Shown: positions 1 to 11,124 of the stretch, piece after piece
Position numbering within the stretch: position 1 is the stretch's first letter
Layout: every line of letters starts with the position of its first letter
DNA from: Poriferisodalis sp965237655
GTDB lineage: Bacteria > Actinomycetota > Acidimicrobiia > Acidimicrobiales > Poriferisodalaceae
Direction of reading: 5' to 3'
DNA: 64,000 nucleotides
Assembly (NCBI RefSeq): GCF_965237655.1
Contig: NZ_CBDEGB010000001.1
Coordinates: 1,550,001-1,614,000 of the forward strand
The notes under the pieces: generated by a model
The model's input: the letters and a program-made list of their open reading frames with translations, nothing else
Told to the model about the DNA's origin: nothing
The model's database searches: none
Position numbers and translations under genes: made by a program

Positions 1-433
1 GTCACAGGGGTCGATCAACACAGCGGCGGCTCTGGCGGCGCGCATCGACATAGCTCCGGCTCTGGCGGCGCGCATCGACACAGTCACCTGGGCGCCGACG
101 ACGGCAGCTCACCGCCGCTCGCGCGGCTTTGACCAGGCTGAGACGCTGGCGAGAACAACCGCCAAGGCGTTGCGTGTGCGCCCGGCGCGGTTGTTGCGGC
201 GGATCGGCACGAGAGCACAGTCGGGCGCCAGCAGGACCGAACGTCTCCACGGTCCCCGTTTCAATGCACGCGTTCGTGTCGCGGGGCGCCGGATTCTGCT
301 TGTCGATGACGTGCTCACCACCGGGGCGACGCTGCGCGCCGCGACCGCTGCGTTGTTGGATGCGCGCGCAGCCTCCGTGCACGTGGCAGCGTGTGCTCGG
401 CGGGGTCACGACGGTGCCGCGTCTGTTGCCTAA
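1..433 (+). CDS. ComF family phosphoribosyltransferase, 5'-truncated
   Basis: The reading frame is open from the window edge and ends at TAA 431-433, so only the C-terminal part (about 143 residues) is present. It shows the ComF hallmarks: a PTTAAHRRSRGFDQAETLA segment, the RRxxxRAQSGASRTER segment, and the PRPP-binding loop ILLVDDVLTTGATLRAA followed by a C-terminal helix. The family consists of type I phosphoribosyltransferase-fold proteins linked to DNA uptake or DNA metabolism; the substrate of this one is unknown. It sits directly upstream of hpf, a common actinobacterial arrangement. An in-frame 30-nt duplication lies near the window start. Family assignment is secure; function beyond the family is not. 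Confidence 0.85.
   Translation, partial: SQGSINTAAALAARIDIAPALAARIDTVTWAPTTAAHRRSRGFDQAETLARTTAKALRVRPARLLRRIGTRAQSGASRTERLHGPRFNARVRVAGRRILLVDDVLTTGATLRAATAALLDARAASVHVAACARRGHDGAASVA
28..80 (+). repeat. In-frame tandem duplication in the comF-like gene
   Basis: Two identical 23-nt stretches (28-50 and 58-80) lie exactly 30 nt apart. They add ten codons and repeat the peptide ALAARID in the protein. The register is kept, so the gene is not broken. Confidence 0.8.
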
Positions 434-497
434 CATGGCAATCCCTTCACTTCGGGCAGGAACGTCTCACCGGGCCGCTGCCCAGAAAGCCGAGGCA

Positions 498-1097
498 ATG
501 CAGATCATCATCACGGGTCGCAAAGTTCAGGTTCCCGACGATGTGCGGGCTGCGGTGGAGCGGAAGATCGGGGCGCTGGACAGATTCGTCGGTGATCTGG
601 ATCGGGCCGAGGTGGTGTTCCGGGAGGAGAAAAACCCGCGCATCGCCGAGCGTGAGCAGGTGGAGGTCACACTGCTCGGGCACGGACACCGTGTGCGCGC
701 CTCAGTGTCCGGCGTTGACCAGCACCAGGCGGTCGACCTCGCAGTCGGCAAGCTCGGCAAGCAGTTGCGCAAGCTCAAGACTCGTGTCGTACGGCGCCGG
801 CGCCCGAACCTGCGACGCGATGAGGTCCACCATCCGCTGGCTCGCCTCGACAACGAACTGGTCAACGGTGCTGTGGCTCCCGAGCAGGCGGCGGACATCG
901 ACGACCCTGAATGGGTCCCGCGTATCGTGCGCCGCAAGACGTTCGAGCTGGAGTTGATGGATCCCGCCGAAGCGGTCGCCCGGATGCAGCTGCTCGACCA
1001 CGATTTCTTCCTGTTCGTGAATGTCGACAGCGACAAGCCGAGCGTGGTGTACCTGCGCTCGGACGGAGACGCTGGGCTCATCGAGATCGACGCCTGA
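498..1097 (+). CDS. hpf: Ribosome hibernation promoting factor, long form
   Basis: A 199-residue protein of the long HPF type. The N-terminal S30AE domain (about residues 1-100, starting MQIIITGRKVQVPDD) binds the 30S decoding region. The C-terminal dimerisation domain (about 140-199) has RRKTFELELMDPAEAV and HDFFLFVNVDSDKPSVVYLRS. Long HPF dimerises 70S ribosomes into inactive 100S particles in stationary phase or stress. I chose the ATG at 498 because the conserved beta strand begins there; an in-frame ATG at 435 would add a tail with no family similarity. The gene lies between the ComF-like gene and secA, as in many Actinobacteria. Confidence 0.93.
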   Translation: MQIIITGRKVQVPDDVRAAVERKIGALDRFVGDLDRAEVVFREEKNPRIAEREQVEVTLLGHGHRVRASVSGVDQHQAVDLAVGKLGKQLRKLKTRVVRRRRPNLRRDEVHHPLARLDNELVNGAVAPEQAADIDDPEWVPRIVRRKTFELELMDPAEAVARMQLLDHDFFLFVNVDSDKPSVVYLRSDGDAGLIEIDA

Positions 1098-1150
1098 ACC
1101 TTTCTTTAATCCTCGGCTCTGGTGCTGGGGGCCAGCGGTAGCCTGCGCTC

Positions 1151-3943
<2,793 letters not shown>

Positions 3944-3952
3944 GGCGCCAAC

Positions 3953-5086
3953 GTGAGCCGATCCTTGAGCGACTATGCCGACGCGTTGGCTGATCTGGTC
4001 CGGCGCGTGTCCGAGGCGCATCAGTACCTGGGGATCGACGAGGCCCGTGCGGTGGCGAACGGGCTGGAGGCCGAGGCGTCAGAGCCGTCGCTGTGGGATG
4101 ACCCCGACCGTGCTCGTGCAGTCACCACCCGGCTGTCACGCGTGCGCGACGACATCGAGCGCTGGGAGCGGGCACGCGCAGAAGTGGACGACGCCACAGC
4201 GCTCGCCGAGCTGGCGGCCGAGGAGGACGGCGCCGAGCTGCTGCCCGAGATCGAAGAGGCCGTCGAAGCCGCCGAACGCCGGCTCGCAGACATCGAGCTC
4301 ATGGCGCTGTTCAGCGGCGAGCACGATGAGAACGACGCCGTGTGCGAGATCAATTCGGGTGCCGGGGGCACCGACGCCTGCGACTGGGCCGAGATGCTGC
4401 TGCGCATGTACCAGCGCTGGGCCGAGCGCAACGACTTCTCCGTCGAGCTGACCGAGGCGACCGACGGGGGAGAGGCTGGGATCAGCTCGGCAACCTTTCT
4501 CGTCAAGGGGCGCCATGCCTTCGGGTTCCTTGCAGCCGAACGAGGCGTGCATCGTCTGGTGCGCATCTCTCCGTTCGATGCGCAGTCCCGCCGCCACACG
4601 GCGTTCGCCTCGCTGAAGGTCGTCCCGTTCTTCGAAGAGGTCTCCGACGAGGTCCCCATCGACGAGGGCGATCTGCGCATTGACACGTACCGGTCGTCGG
4701 GGGCCGGCGGCCAGCACGTCAACGTCACCGACTCGGCCGTTCGCATCACGCACTTGCCCACGGGCATCGTCGTGGCGTGCCAGAACGAGCGCAGCCAGCA
4801 CCAGAACAAAGACCGGGCAATGCAGATGCTCGCCGCCAAGCTCGCCGACCTGCAGCGATCCGAACGCGAGGCGGAAGTAGCAGCACTGGCGGGCGAACAG
4901 CGCGACGTGGCCTGGGGCAGCCAGATCCGCTCGTACGTGCTGCACCCGTACCAGCAGGTCAAGGACCTGCGGACCAACGTCGAGGTCGGCAATGTCGACG
5001 CCGTGCTCGATGGCGACTTGAACGGCCTGATGGAGGCATACCTGCGCTGGCAGCGCTCCCAACGAGGCGCAGACGGCGGGGCTTGA
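3953..5086 (+). CDS. prfB: Peptide chain release factor 2
   Basis: A 377-residue class I release factor that recognises UGA and UAA. The tripeptide anticodon SPF is visible in VRISPFDAQSRR, and the catalytic GGQ loop in SSGAGGQHVNVTDSAVRI. The frame is continuous from the GTG at 3953, so this copy does not use the autoregulatory +1 frameshift found in Escherichia coli and many other bacteria. The gene follows secA after 9 nt and is probably co-transcribed. Its UGA-reading role matters here because a candidate UGA-Sec gene occurs at 15.5 kb. Confidence 0.97.
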   Translation: MSRSLSDYADALADLVRRVSEAHQYLGIDEARAVANGLEAEASEPSLWDDPDRARAVTTRLSRVRDDIERWERARAEVDDATALAELAAEEDGAELLPEIEEAVEAAERRLADIELMALFSGEHDENDAVCEINSGAGGTDACDWAEMLLRMYQRWAERNDFSVELTEATDGGEAGISSATFLVKGRHAFGFLAAERGVHRLVRISPFDAQSRRHTAFASLKVVPFFEEVSDEVPIDEGDLRIDTYRSSGAGGQHVNVTDSAVRITHLPTGIVVACQNERSQHQNKDRAMQMLAAKLADLQRSEREAEVAALAGEQRDVAWGSQIRSYVLHPYQQVKDLRTNVEVGNVDAVLDGDLNGLMEAYLRWQRSQRGADGGA

Positions 5087-5100
5087 CGCCGCCGAAGGCA

Positions 5101-5141
5101 TTGACAGCAGAGCATCAAAATAGGTGATGCTATGCTGTCAA
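5101..5141 (+). promoter_or_regulatory. Operator/promoter palindrome of vapBC
   Basis: Two 17-nt arms, TTGACAGCAGAGCATCA (5101-5117) and TGATGCTATGCTGTCAA (5125-5141), are inverted repeats with one mismatch around a 7-nt spacer. The right arm ends one base before the vapB ATG. The left arm begins with a -35-like TTGACA and the right arm contains a -10-like TATGCT, but their 24-nt spacing is longer than ideal. The layout fits an autoregulatory VapB(C) operator. It leaves almost no 5' leader, so a leaderless mRNA is likely (inference). Confidence 0.75.
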
Positions 5142-5142
5142 C

Positions 5143-5397
5143 ATGAGGACCACGGTGACACTCGATACCGATGCAGAGCAGATCATCCGGCGCCGCATGT
5201 CCGAGCGCAAGGTCTCGTTCAAGCAGGCACTCAACGATTTGCTGCGTGAGGCCGGTCCGAAGGGTGCGAGCCGGCGACCGTTCGCCACCCAGACGCGCTC
5301 GTTGGGCCCGCCGCAAGTCGATTTGACCAAGGCGCTTCAGCTTGCGGGGCAGCTCGAAGACACCGAGTTGGCCCGGCGAATGGAAACCGGTTCGTGA
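5143..5397 (+). CDS. vapB: VapB-type antitoxin
   Basis: An 84-residue protein beginning MRTTVTLDTDAEQIIRRRMSERKVS, a ribbon-helix-helix N-terminus typical of DNA-binding VapB antitoxins. The variable C-terminal half (PPQVDLTKALQLAGQLED) would wrap the toxin. It is preceded by a near-perfect palindrome and overlaps the toxin by 4 nt (GTGA), the usual translational coupling of type II toxin-antitoxin pairs. Confidence 0.85.
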   Translation: MRTTVTLDTDAEQIIRRRMSERKVSFKQALNDLLREAGPKGASRRPFATQTRSLGPPQVDLTKALQLAGQLEDTELARRMETGS

Positions 5398-5819
5398 AGC
5401 TCGTCGATGCGAACGTCCTGCTGTATGCCGTCAACGAGGACGCCGACCGTCACCGCGAATCGAGGCGTTGGCTCGATTGGGCATTGAACGGCGGTGCGAC
5501 GGTTGCTTTCGCATGGCTGGCGTTGTTGGCGTTCGTCCGCGTGTCCACTCACCGAGGCGTCTTCTCTCAGCCCTTGACACCAGCGGAAGCCATCGCACAG
5601 GCACGGGAGTGGATCGCTCAGCCAGCCGGCGTTGTCGTCGAACCCACGGCTCGGCACCTCGGCATCGTCTCGGAGCTGCTGGCGTCGTCAGGGTCCGGCG
5701 GGAACCTCGTCAACGACGCGCATCTTGCAGCGCTGGCGATTGAGCATCGCTGCGAGATCGTCTCGTTCGATCGCGGCTTCAATCGCTTCGAAGGCATCCG
5801 ACTCGAAGCGCCGTCCTGA
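5394..5819 (+). CDS. vapC: VapC-type PIN-domain ribonuclease toxin
   Basis: A 141-residue PIN domain. Acidic metal-binding residues are visible in MKLVDANVLLYA (D5), in NLVNDAHLAALAIEH, and in the C-terminal IVSFDRGFNRF. VapC toxins are Mg-dependent endoribonucleases, commonly acting on tRNA or rRNA, held inactive by VapB. The GTG start overlaps the vapB stop, so toxin translation depends on the antitoxin. The pair lies between prfB and ftsE as a small insertion in an otherwise conserved core cluster. The RNA target cannot be deduced. Confidence 0.88.
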   Translation: MKLVDANVLLYAVNEDADRHRESRRWLDWALNGGATVAFAWLALLAFVRVSTHRGVFSQPLTPAEAIAQAREWIAQPAGVVVEPTARHLGIVSELLASSGSGGNLVNDAHLAALAIEHRCEIVSFDRGFNRFEGIRLEAPS

Positions 5820-6034
5820 GGGTGGCGTAGGAACCGACTGCACTAGGCGCCGCCGGCTGCGGTTTCGACACCGCAGCTGTGTGCGGGCCGCAGGCGGTGA
5901 ACGGGTTTCACAAGGACGCTGGCGTACCGTAGGACTCAGCTCAATCTCATCCAGATCTGCTGTAATCCAATCCCGGAAATAACCGACACAGTGATGCCGG
6001 AGTCTCGACCCGACCGCACAGCCCGAAGGCGCGC

Positions 6035-6769
6035 ATGATCCGCTTCGACAACGTCACGAAGATCTACAAGGGCCAGACGCGAGCGGTCAACGGCGTGACC
6101 CTCAATATCGAGAAGGGCGAATTCATCTTCCTGGTCGGGCCGTCCGGGTCGGGCAAGTCCACGATGCTGCGCCTCATGACCTGTGAGGAGAAGGTCACCG
6201 ACGGCAACATCCACGTGGCCGGAAAGGACCTGTCGAAGCTGACCAGCTGGCGCGTGCCCTACTTGCGGCGAAACATCGGCTCGGTCTTCCAGGACTTCAA
6301 GCTGCTGCCCAACAAGACCGTCTACGAGAACGTGGCGTTCGCGCTCGAGGTCATCGGCCGTCCTGAGAGCGTCATCCGCACGCAGGTCCCAGCCATCTTG
6401 GAGCTGGTCGGGCTGGAGGACAAGCACAAGCGTTTTCCTGACGAGCTGTCGGGTGGCGAGCAGCAGCGCGTGAGCGTTGCCCGTGCGTTCGTGAACCGGC
6501 CGCTCATCCTGCTCGCAGACGAGCCCACCGGAAACCTCGACCCTGACACCTCTGAGGAGCTCACCTCGCTGCTGGACCGGATCAATCGCACCGGCACAAC
6601 TGTGGTCATGGCAACCCACGATCAGACGATCGTGGACCGCATGCGGCGCCGGGTAGTGGCGCTGCGGCACGGCGAGCTGGTGCGCGACGAGCAGCGGGGC
6701 GCGTACGGCAGCGAGACGGAGTCGCTGGAGGCTGTCGCCTCCCGGCCCCCCGAATGGGTGGATCCGTGA
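6035..6769 (+). CDS. ftsE: Cell-division ABC ATPase FtsE
   Basis: A 244-residue ABC ATPase with Walker A GPSGSGKS (about residue 36), Q-loop FQDFKLLPNKTVYENVAF, signature LSGGEQQRVSVARA, Walker B LILLADEPTGNLD and H-loop MATHDQ. FtsEX transmits division signals across the membrane to cell-wall hydrolases. The C-terminal 25 residues are variable. It overlaps ftsX, and the secA-prfB-ftsE-ftsX order supports orthology. The 215-nt gap after vapC contains no gene I can support. Confidence 0.95.
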   Translation: MIRFDNVTKIYKGQTRAVNGVTLNIEKGEFIFLVGPSGSGKSTMLRLMTCEEKVTDGNIHVAGKDLSKLTSWRVPYLRRNIGSVFQDFKLLPNKTVYENVAFALEVIGRPESVIRTQVPAILELVGLEDKHKRFPDELSGGEQQRVSVARAFVNRPLILLADEPTGNLDPDTSEELTSLLDRINRTGTTVVMATHDQTIVDRMRRRVVALRHGELVRDEQRGAYGSETESLEAVASRPPEWVDP

Positions 6770-7659
6770 GCCGGATCCGCTACTTCGCGCGGGAGACTTG
6801 GACCAACATCCGGCGCAACCTCACGCTGACGTTCGCTGCGATTCTCACCGTAGCTGTCGGCGTGATGCTGGTGGGCATGGGGCTCATGGCGGGCTACGCC
6901 AGCGGAAACGCGCTCGACCGCTGGGAGGGCGGCGTCCAGTTCGAGGTGTTCTTGAACCCGCAGATCGATCCCACCCAGATCGACGCACTCGGCATCGAGT
7001 TGCAGTCGCACCCTGAGATCGACCGCATCGAGTTCTTCAGCGCCGATGAGGCCTACGCGCTCGTGTCCCAGCAGATGGCCGACCAGCCCGAGCTGCTCGC
7101 TCAGGTGTCGCCCGAGGCGCTGCCCGCGTCCTACCGGGTGGTGCCCCGATCAGTCGAGTCAGAGCTGATCGAGTCCCTCGCTGCGCAATTCCGCCAGCGC
7201 CCTGGCGTCCTGTCCGTCCAGACCGGGCGTGAAGAGGTCGACGCCATCCGGACGTGGTTCACGTCGTTCCAGGGCATTGTGCTGCTGCTGTCGATCGTGC
7301 TGTCGGGTGCCAGCGTCATGCTGATCTTCAACTCGATCCGGGTGGCCATGTTCGCCCGCCGCCGCGAGATCGAGGTCATGAAGCTGGTCGGTGCCACGAA
7401 CAGCTTCATCCGGTTCCCGTTCATGCTCGAAGGCATGCTGCACGGCCTCATCGGCGGCATCATCGGAGCCATTGCGGCAGGCGCATTGCGCGGCCATGTC
7501 GAGGGGCTGTTCTCTCGCTCGGAGATCCTGGCGTTCTTCAGGTCGTTCGTGGTGACGTCCAACCAGTTCACGACCGTGGTGTTCGTCACCGTGATCGCCG
7601 GCGTGCTCGTGGGCATGCTCGGCTCCGCCTTTGCAGCGAGTCGCTTCCTCGACGTGTAG
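6766..7659 (+). CDS. ftsX: Cell-division membrane protein FtsX
   Basis: About 297 residues. It has an N-terminal cytoplasmic segment (RIRYFARETWTNIRRNLTLT), a first membrane helix, an extracellular domain of about 100 residues with the FEVFLNPQIDPTQID start typical of FtsX, then three C-terminal helices (LLLSIVLSGASVMLIFNSI, MLHGLIGGIIGAIAAGAL, FVTVIAGVLVGMLGSAFAA). It recruits and activates peptidoglycan hydrolases together with FtsE. I chose the GTG at 6766, which overlaps the ftsE stop as GTGA; an in-frame ATG at 6754 would add four residues. Confidence 0.94.
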   Translation: MSRIRYFARETWTNIRRNLTLTFAAILTVAVGVMLVGMGLMAGYASGNALDRWEGGVQFEVFLNPQIDPTQIDALGIELQSHPEIDRIEFFSADEAYALVSQQMADQPELLAQVSPEALPASYRVVPRSVESELIESLAAQFRQRPGVLSVQTGREEVDAIRTWFTSFQGIVLLLSIVLSGASVMLIFNSIRVAMFARRREIEVMKLVGATNSFIRFPFMLEGMLHGLIGGIIGAIAAGALRGHVEGLFSRSEILAFFRSFVVTSNQFTTVVFVTVIAGVLVGMLGSAFAASRFLDV

Positions 7660-7719
7660 AAACACCGGGGCCGTGGCATCAGGCGGCGGACATGAAGCGC
7701 TACGACCCGCGGAGGCCCC

Positions 7720-8619
7720 ATGCCGGAGTTTGAGACGATCCTGTACGAGGTTGACGACCACGTGGCCACCATCACTCTCAACCGGCCGGAGCGACTGAAC
7801 GCGTTCAACAGCCAGATGCTCTGCGATGTCATGGACGCCATTGACCTCGTTGACGCCGACGACGACGTTCGGGCAGTGATCTTCACCGGCGCCGGCCGCG
7901 GCTATTGCGCCGGTGCGGATCTCGGTGGGGGCTCCGCCGCCTTCGATTTCGACAATCAGACCGATGAGCAGAAGGCCGAACGGGCCGCAGAGCGACGCGA
8001 GAGCGACGATCTGTCGTGGATGCGTGATGGCGGCGGGCTGCTCGCGTTGCGCCTGTACGAGTGCAACAAGCCGCTTATCGCGGCAATCAACGGCCCCGCC
8101 GTAGGCGTGGGAGTCACGATGACGCTGCCGATGGACATCCGGCTGGCGTCGACCAAGGCGCGCATCGGGTTCGTGTTCGCCCGGCGGGGACTGGTGCCCG
8201 AGGCCTGCTCGTCGTACTTCTTGCCGCGCGTGGTCGGGCTGTCGCGTGCGTTGGAGTGGTGTTTCAGCGGCCGCGTCTTCGATGCAGCCGAAGCTCTCGA
8301 AGGTGGGCTCGTACGCAGCCTGCACGAGCCCGACTATCTGCTGCCCGCAGCCCGAGCCATCGCTGCCGACATTGCCGAGAACACCTCGGCGATCTCGGTG
8401 ACGGTGATCCGCCACATGCTGTGGCGCATGCTGGCTGCCGACCATCCAATGGAGGCCCACAAGATCGACTCGCGGGGGATCTACCACCTCGGGCGAGGCG
8501 CGGACGCGCATGAAGGTGTGGCGTCCTTTCTCGAGAAGCGACCTCCCGAGTTCACGCTTCGTCCGAGCCAGGACCTGCCCGAGTACGTCCCGTGGTGGGA
8601 CGAGCCCGAATTCAGCTAG
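7720..8619 (+). CDS. Enoyl-CoA hydratase/isomerase family protein
   Basis: A 299-residue crotonase-fold protein. It shows the N-terminal LNRPERLNAFNSQML segment, the oxyanion-hole region FTGAGRGYCAGADLGGG, and the second CoA-binding block PLIAAINGPAVGVGVTMTLPMDIRLAS. Such enzymes hydrate or isomerise acyl-CoA thioesters in fatty-acid or ring degradation. A 25-30-residue acidic insertion (around DFDNQTDEQKAERAAERRES) sits after the oxyanion loop, and the exact substrate cannot be named. The start ATG follows ftsX by 60 nt. Confidence 0.88.
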   Translation: MPEFETILYEVDDHVATITLNRPERLNAFNSQMLCDVMDAIDLVDADDDVRAVIFTGAGRGYCAGADLGGGSAAFDFDNQTDEQKAERAAERRESDDLSWMRDGGGLLALRLYECNKPLIAAINGPAVGVGVTMTLPMDIRLASTKARIGFVFARRGLVPEACSSYFLPRVVGLSRALEWCFSGRVFDAAEALEGGLVRSLHEPDYLLPAARAIAADIAENTSAISVTVIRHMLWRMLAADHPMEAHKIDSRGIYHLGRGADAHEGVASFLEKRPPEFTLRPSQDLPEYVPWWDEPEFS

Positions 8620-8641
8620 CCCCAATTCAGCTGGCCCAGCG

Positions 8642-9925
8642 TCAAGCGGGCCGGGCCCCGGATCCCGCCGAGGGCGCTGGGTCGTCGCCCCAGCCGGTGA
8701 GCAGGATGCCTACGACGCAGGCAGCGACCGCGAGTCCGAAGGCGGGCCCGAAGCTGTCGAACCAGTCGGCGAGCAGGCCGCCGATCTGCGGCCCTGCCGC
8801 TAGGCCGAAGCCGAACAGGATCGTCGCAACCCCGTAGGCAGCACCGAACTCGTCGCCGGCGAGGTTGTCGCTGACGCGGGCGGCGATGGAAGCGATGATG
8901 CCGGTGAAGGCGGTGCCGAACACGAATGCCGACGCCCATGCGACCGCCGGCCCCCCGAGCGCGAGCACTGGGTATGCCGTCAAGGTGATGATCGAGACCA
9001 GCGAGACGCCAAAGCCGATGGTGACCGTGCGTCGTCTGCCGAGTCGGTCGGCCATGCGGCCGAAGATCGGACCGCCGGCGATGCTGCCGATGCCGATGGA
9101 CGAGAAGGCGATCGCAGCGCCCCTCGCGTCGAAGAGGTCTGCGTAGCTCTCGAGGTGGCTCACGATGAACGTGAGCACCGTCGTCACGACGAAGGCGTGC
9201 AGCGTGTAGGCGGCGATCAGCCTTCCGGCTTGGGGCACCTTGCCGAGCGCGGCGCGGGCGCCGCCGAAACCCGTGCGGCCAGGTGTGCGCGACCACCTGC
9301 GCACGGCGATAGCGAGGGCCACCAGCACCACCGCGCCAATGACGAATTCGATCCGGTACACGTTGCGCGGATGACTGAGGTCTGTAGTGGCGAGCACGGC
9401 CTCGGTCGAGCCGGCGCTGGCCGGATCGCTCAGGAGTGCATCGATGGCGGCCGCTGCGACCATGCCGCTGCCGACGCCGCCGGTCATCCAGCCAGCGGCG
9501 GCACCCCTGCGTTCGGGCCCCAGCAGCTCGGCTGCGAGCCCGGGCGTGCCCACCCACACGCCGGCCGCGCAGAAGCCCGTCAGCGCGAGTGCAAAGGCCG
9601 CGACTCCCACGTTCGGGCTCCATGCCAGCAACGCCAAGCCGACCACGTTGCCTGCCAGGCCGATCCGAACGGCTCCGCTCAGGCCCGTGCGTCCGACCGT
9701 CACTGCGACCACCAGCGAGCCCCCGACGTACAGCAGCAGGTTCAGCGAACCGAGCGCGCCTGCGACGGTGTTGGACAGGCTGAACCCGTCTCGCAGGTCT
9801 GCGAACAGCAGCGAGTAGGTGAAGCGGCCGAACGACTGCGACACTGCCGCCGCTGCCGCCAACGTCAGCAGCGTGGCGATTCGCCGTGCGCGGCTGAACG
9901 ATTCGGTATGGGCAGCGGTCGTCAA
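8642..9925 (-). CDS. MFS transporter
   Basis: A 427-residue protein with about twelve hydrophobic segments and an MFS loop in the middle (GRMADRLGRRRTVTIGFG). The N-terminus has SQSFGRFTYSLLFADLRDGF and LSNTVAGALGS, closely matched by the transporter at 23.5 kb (AQSFGRFTYGVLLPAVRDDF, LSNTVAGSLAT), so the two are paralogues. The TTG at 9923-9925 gives an MTT start like the paralogue's. The transported substrate is unknown. It is convergent with the enoyl-CoA hydratase gene. Confidence 0.85.
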   Translation of the reverse strand: MTTAAHTESFSRARRIATLLTLAAAAAVSQSFGRFTYSLLFADLRDGFSLSNTVAGALGSLNLLLYVGGSLVVAVTVGRTGLSGAVRIGLAGNVVGLALLAWSPNVGVAAFALALTGFCAAGVWVGTPGLAAELLGPERRGAAAGWMTGGVGSGMVAAAAIDALLSDPASAGSTEAVLATTDLSHPRNVYRIEFVIGAVVLVALAIAVRRWSRTPGRTGFGGARAALGKVPQAGRLIAAYTLHAFVVTTVLTFIVSHLESYADLFDARGAAIAFSSIGIGSIAGGPIFGRMADRLGRRRTVTIGFGVSLVSIITLTAYPVLALGGPAVAWASAFVFGTAFTGIIASIAARVSDNLAGDEFGAAYGVATILFGFGLAAGPQIGGLLADWFDSFGPAFGLAVAACVVGILLTGWGDDPAPSAGSGARPA

Positions 9926-9991
9926 GGTCAGCTCGCCGTATGGCTCATGGCGTCAGACAGGCGCAATCCTGTGAGCGGCGCGGCGTGCGGC

Positions 9992-10603
9992 CTAGTCGTG
10001 CGGCCAGGTCACGGCGGGGACCGGGGGACGCTGGTGGTAGATCGTCTCGGTGGTGATCACCCGGCGGGGCGAACGCTGCATGTCTGCAAACTTCGCGACG
10101 TCGGCGCGGATGACGTCCCGGTCGTGGTCGTCACCGAAGAATCGCTCGCGCAGGTCTTCGAGCGAAGCGAACGAGACCAGGGCGAAGCCGTCGTAGGGCG
10201 GGCCGTTGAGCGTGGCGACGACGCTGAGCTGGGTGTAGTCCCACATGCCCGGGTGATGCCTCAGCGCAAGCGGGGCGTGGGTGTCGCGCCAGTGGTTGTC
10301 GCCCTGCATGTGGGTCAGGTCAGGGTGGTGGACCATGGGAAAGATCGCCGTCAAGCCTGGTGACGCCGCGCCTGGGTCGGCCCCCAAGGGGCGCTCGCGG
10401 ATGATGCGTGAGAAACCCAGGTACGTGCCGATTGTCGCAGCGCGCGCGAGCGCGTCGGGGGAGTCGGTCATGGCCCGCACCAGCGTGCGGAACGGGAAGT
10501 CGCGGCGGTCGTCCGGATCGGCCGCGTAGCAGACCCCGTTGACGTTGGCCGCTACCTCGGATGCGGCGTCCGGATCGTTGCCAGTGACGACGAGCTCAAG
10601 CAC
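9992..10603 (-). CDS. EthD-like dimeric alpha-beta barrel protein
   Basis: A 203-residue soluble protein. The central segment DNHWRDTHAPLALRHHPGMW and the following DYTQLSVVATL resemble the EthD domain, a ferredoxin-like dimeric barrel found near ring-degradation and polyketide genes. The C-terminal part (FASLEDLRERFFGDD, ADVAKFADMQRSPRRV) fits a second EthD-like repeat. No catalytic role can be assigned. It is transcribed towards the MFS gene and could share its mRNA, with 66 nt between them. Confidence 0.65.
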   Translation of the reverse strand: MLELVVTGNDPDAASEVAANVNGVCYAADPDDRRDFPFRTLVRAMTDSPDALARAATIGTYLGFSRIIRERPLGADPGAASPGLTAIFPMVHHPDLTHMQGDNHWRDTHAPLALRHHPGMWDYTQLSVVATLNGPPYDGFALVSFASLEDLRERFFGDDHDRDVIRADVAKFADMQRSPRRVITTETIYHQRPPVPAVTWPHD

Positions 10604-10736
10604 GCCAGCACGTTAGTGCCGAGCATCAAACACAGCGCAACGCAGTGCTGACCCCCGGGCACTGCCCAACCCGATGTTGGCCCTCGATCGCCGCGCAACA
10701 CACTGCTTTGGCTGCGGAGTCCGGCAGGATGGGGGC

Positions 10737-11081
10737 GTGCTCGAGATGGACGAGGCGAGGTTCGCTGAGCTGGTCGAGGAGGCCCTCGAAGACATCCCCG
10801 ACGCGCTGCGCTCGCTCATGGACAACGTCGCGATCTTCGTTGAGGACCGCGGAGACGATCCCGATCTGCTCGGCGTCTATGAGGGCATCCCGCTGACAGA
10901 GCGCCACGACTATGGCGGGCTGGCCATGCCTGACAGCATCGTCATCTACCGGCTGCCGATCCTGGAGATGTGCGAGACGGCCGATGAGGCCGTCGAAGAG
11001 GTGCTGGTGACGGTGGTGCACGAGATCGCGCACCACTTCGGCATCGACGACGACCGGCTGCACGAACTCGGCTGGGACTGA
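10737..11081 (+). CDS. Minimal zincin metallopeptidase family protein
   Basis: About 114 residues. The C-terminal motif VVHEIAHHFGIDDDRLHELGW contains HExxH and a downstream acidic residue and histidine, as in the small zincin-like family conserved in Actinobacteria (the family formerly called DUF1025). The N-terminus FAELVEEALEDIPDALRSLMDNVAIFVED is typical of this family. I used the GTG at 10737, preceded by a G-rich stretch; an ATG at 10746 would drop three residues. Substrate unknown. Confidence 0.85.
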   Translation: MLEMDEARFAELVEEALEDIPDALRSLMDNVAIFVEDRGDDPDLLGVYEGIPLTERHDYGGLAMPDSIVIYRLPILEMCETADEAVEEVLVTVVHEIAHHFGIDDDRLHELGWD

Positions 11082-11124
11082 CCTCGGTCGCGTTGCCGCT
11101 CCAGAACGCTCCCGCTCGGCGACC

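Noticed and set aside
129..497. N-terminal extension of hpf from 129
   Set aside because: It overlaps the ComF-like gene in another frame and has no HPF similarity before the ATG at 498.
4021..5316. 431-codon minus-strand open frame over prfB
   Set aside because: Serine/arginine-rich shadow of prfB on the opposite strand.
7159..8625. 488-codon minus-strand open frame over ftsX and the enoyl-CoA hydratase gene
   Set aside because: Antisense to two well-supported genes, with no domain.
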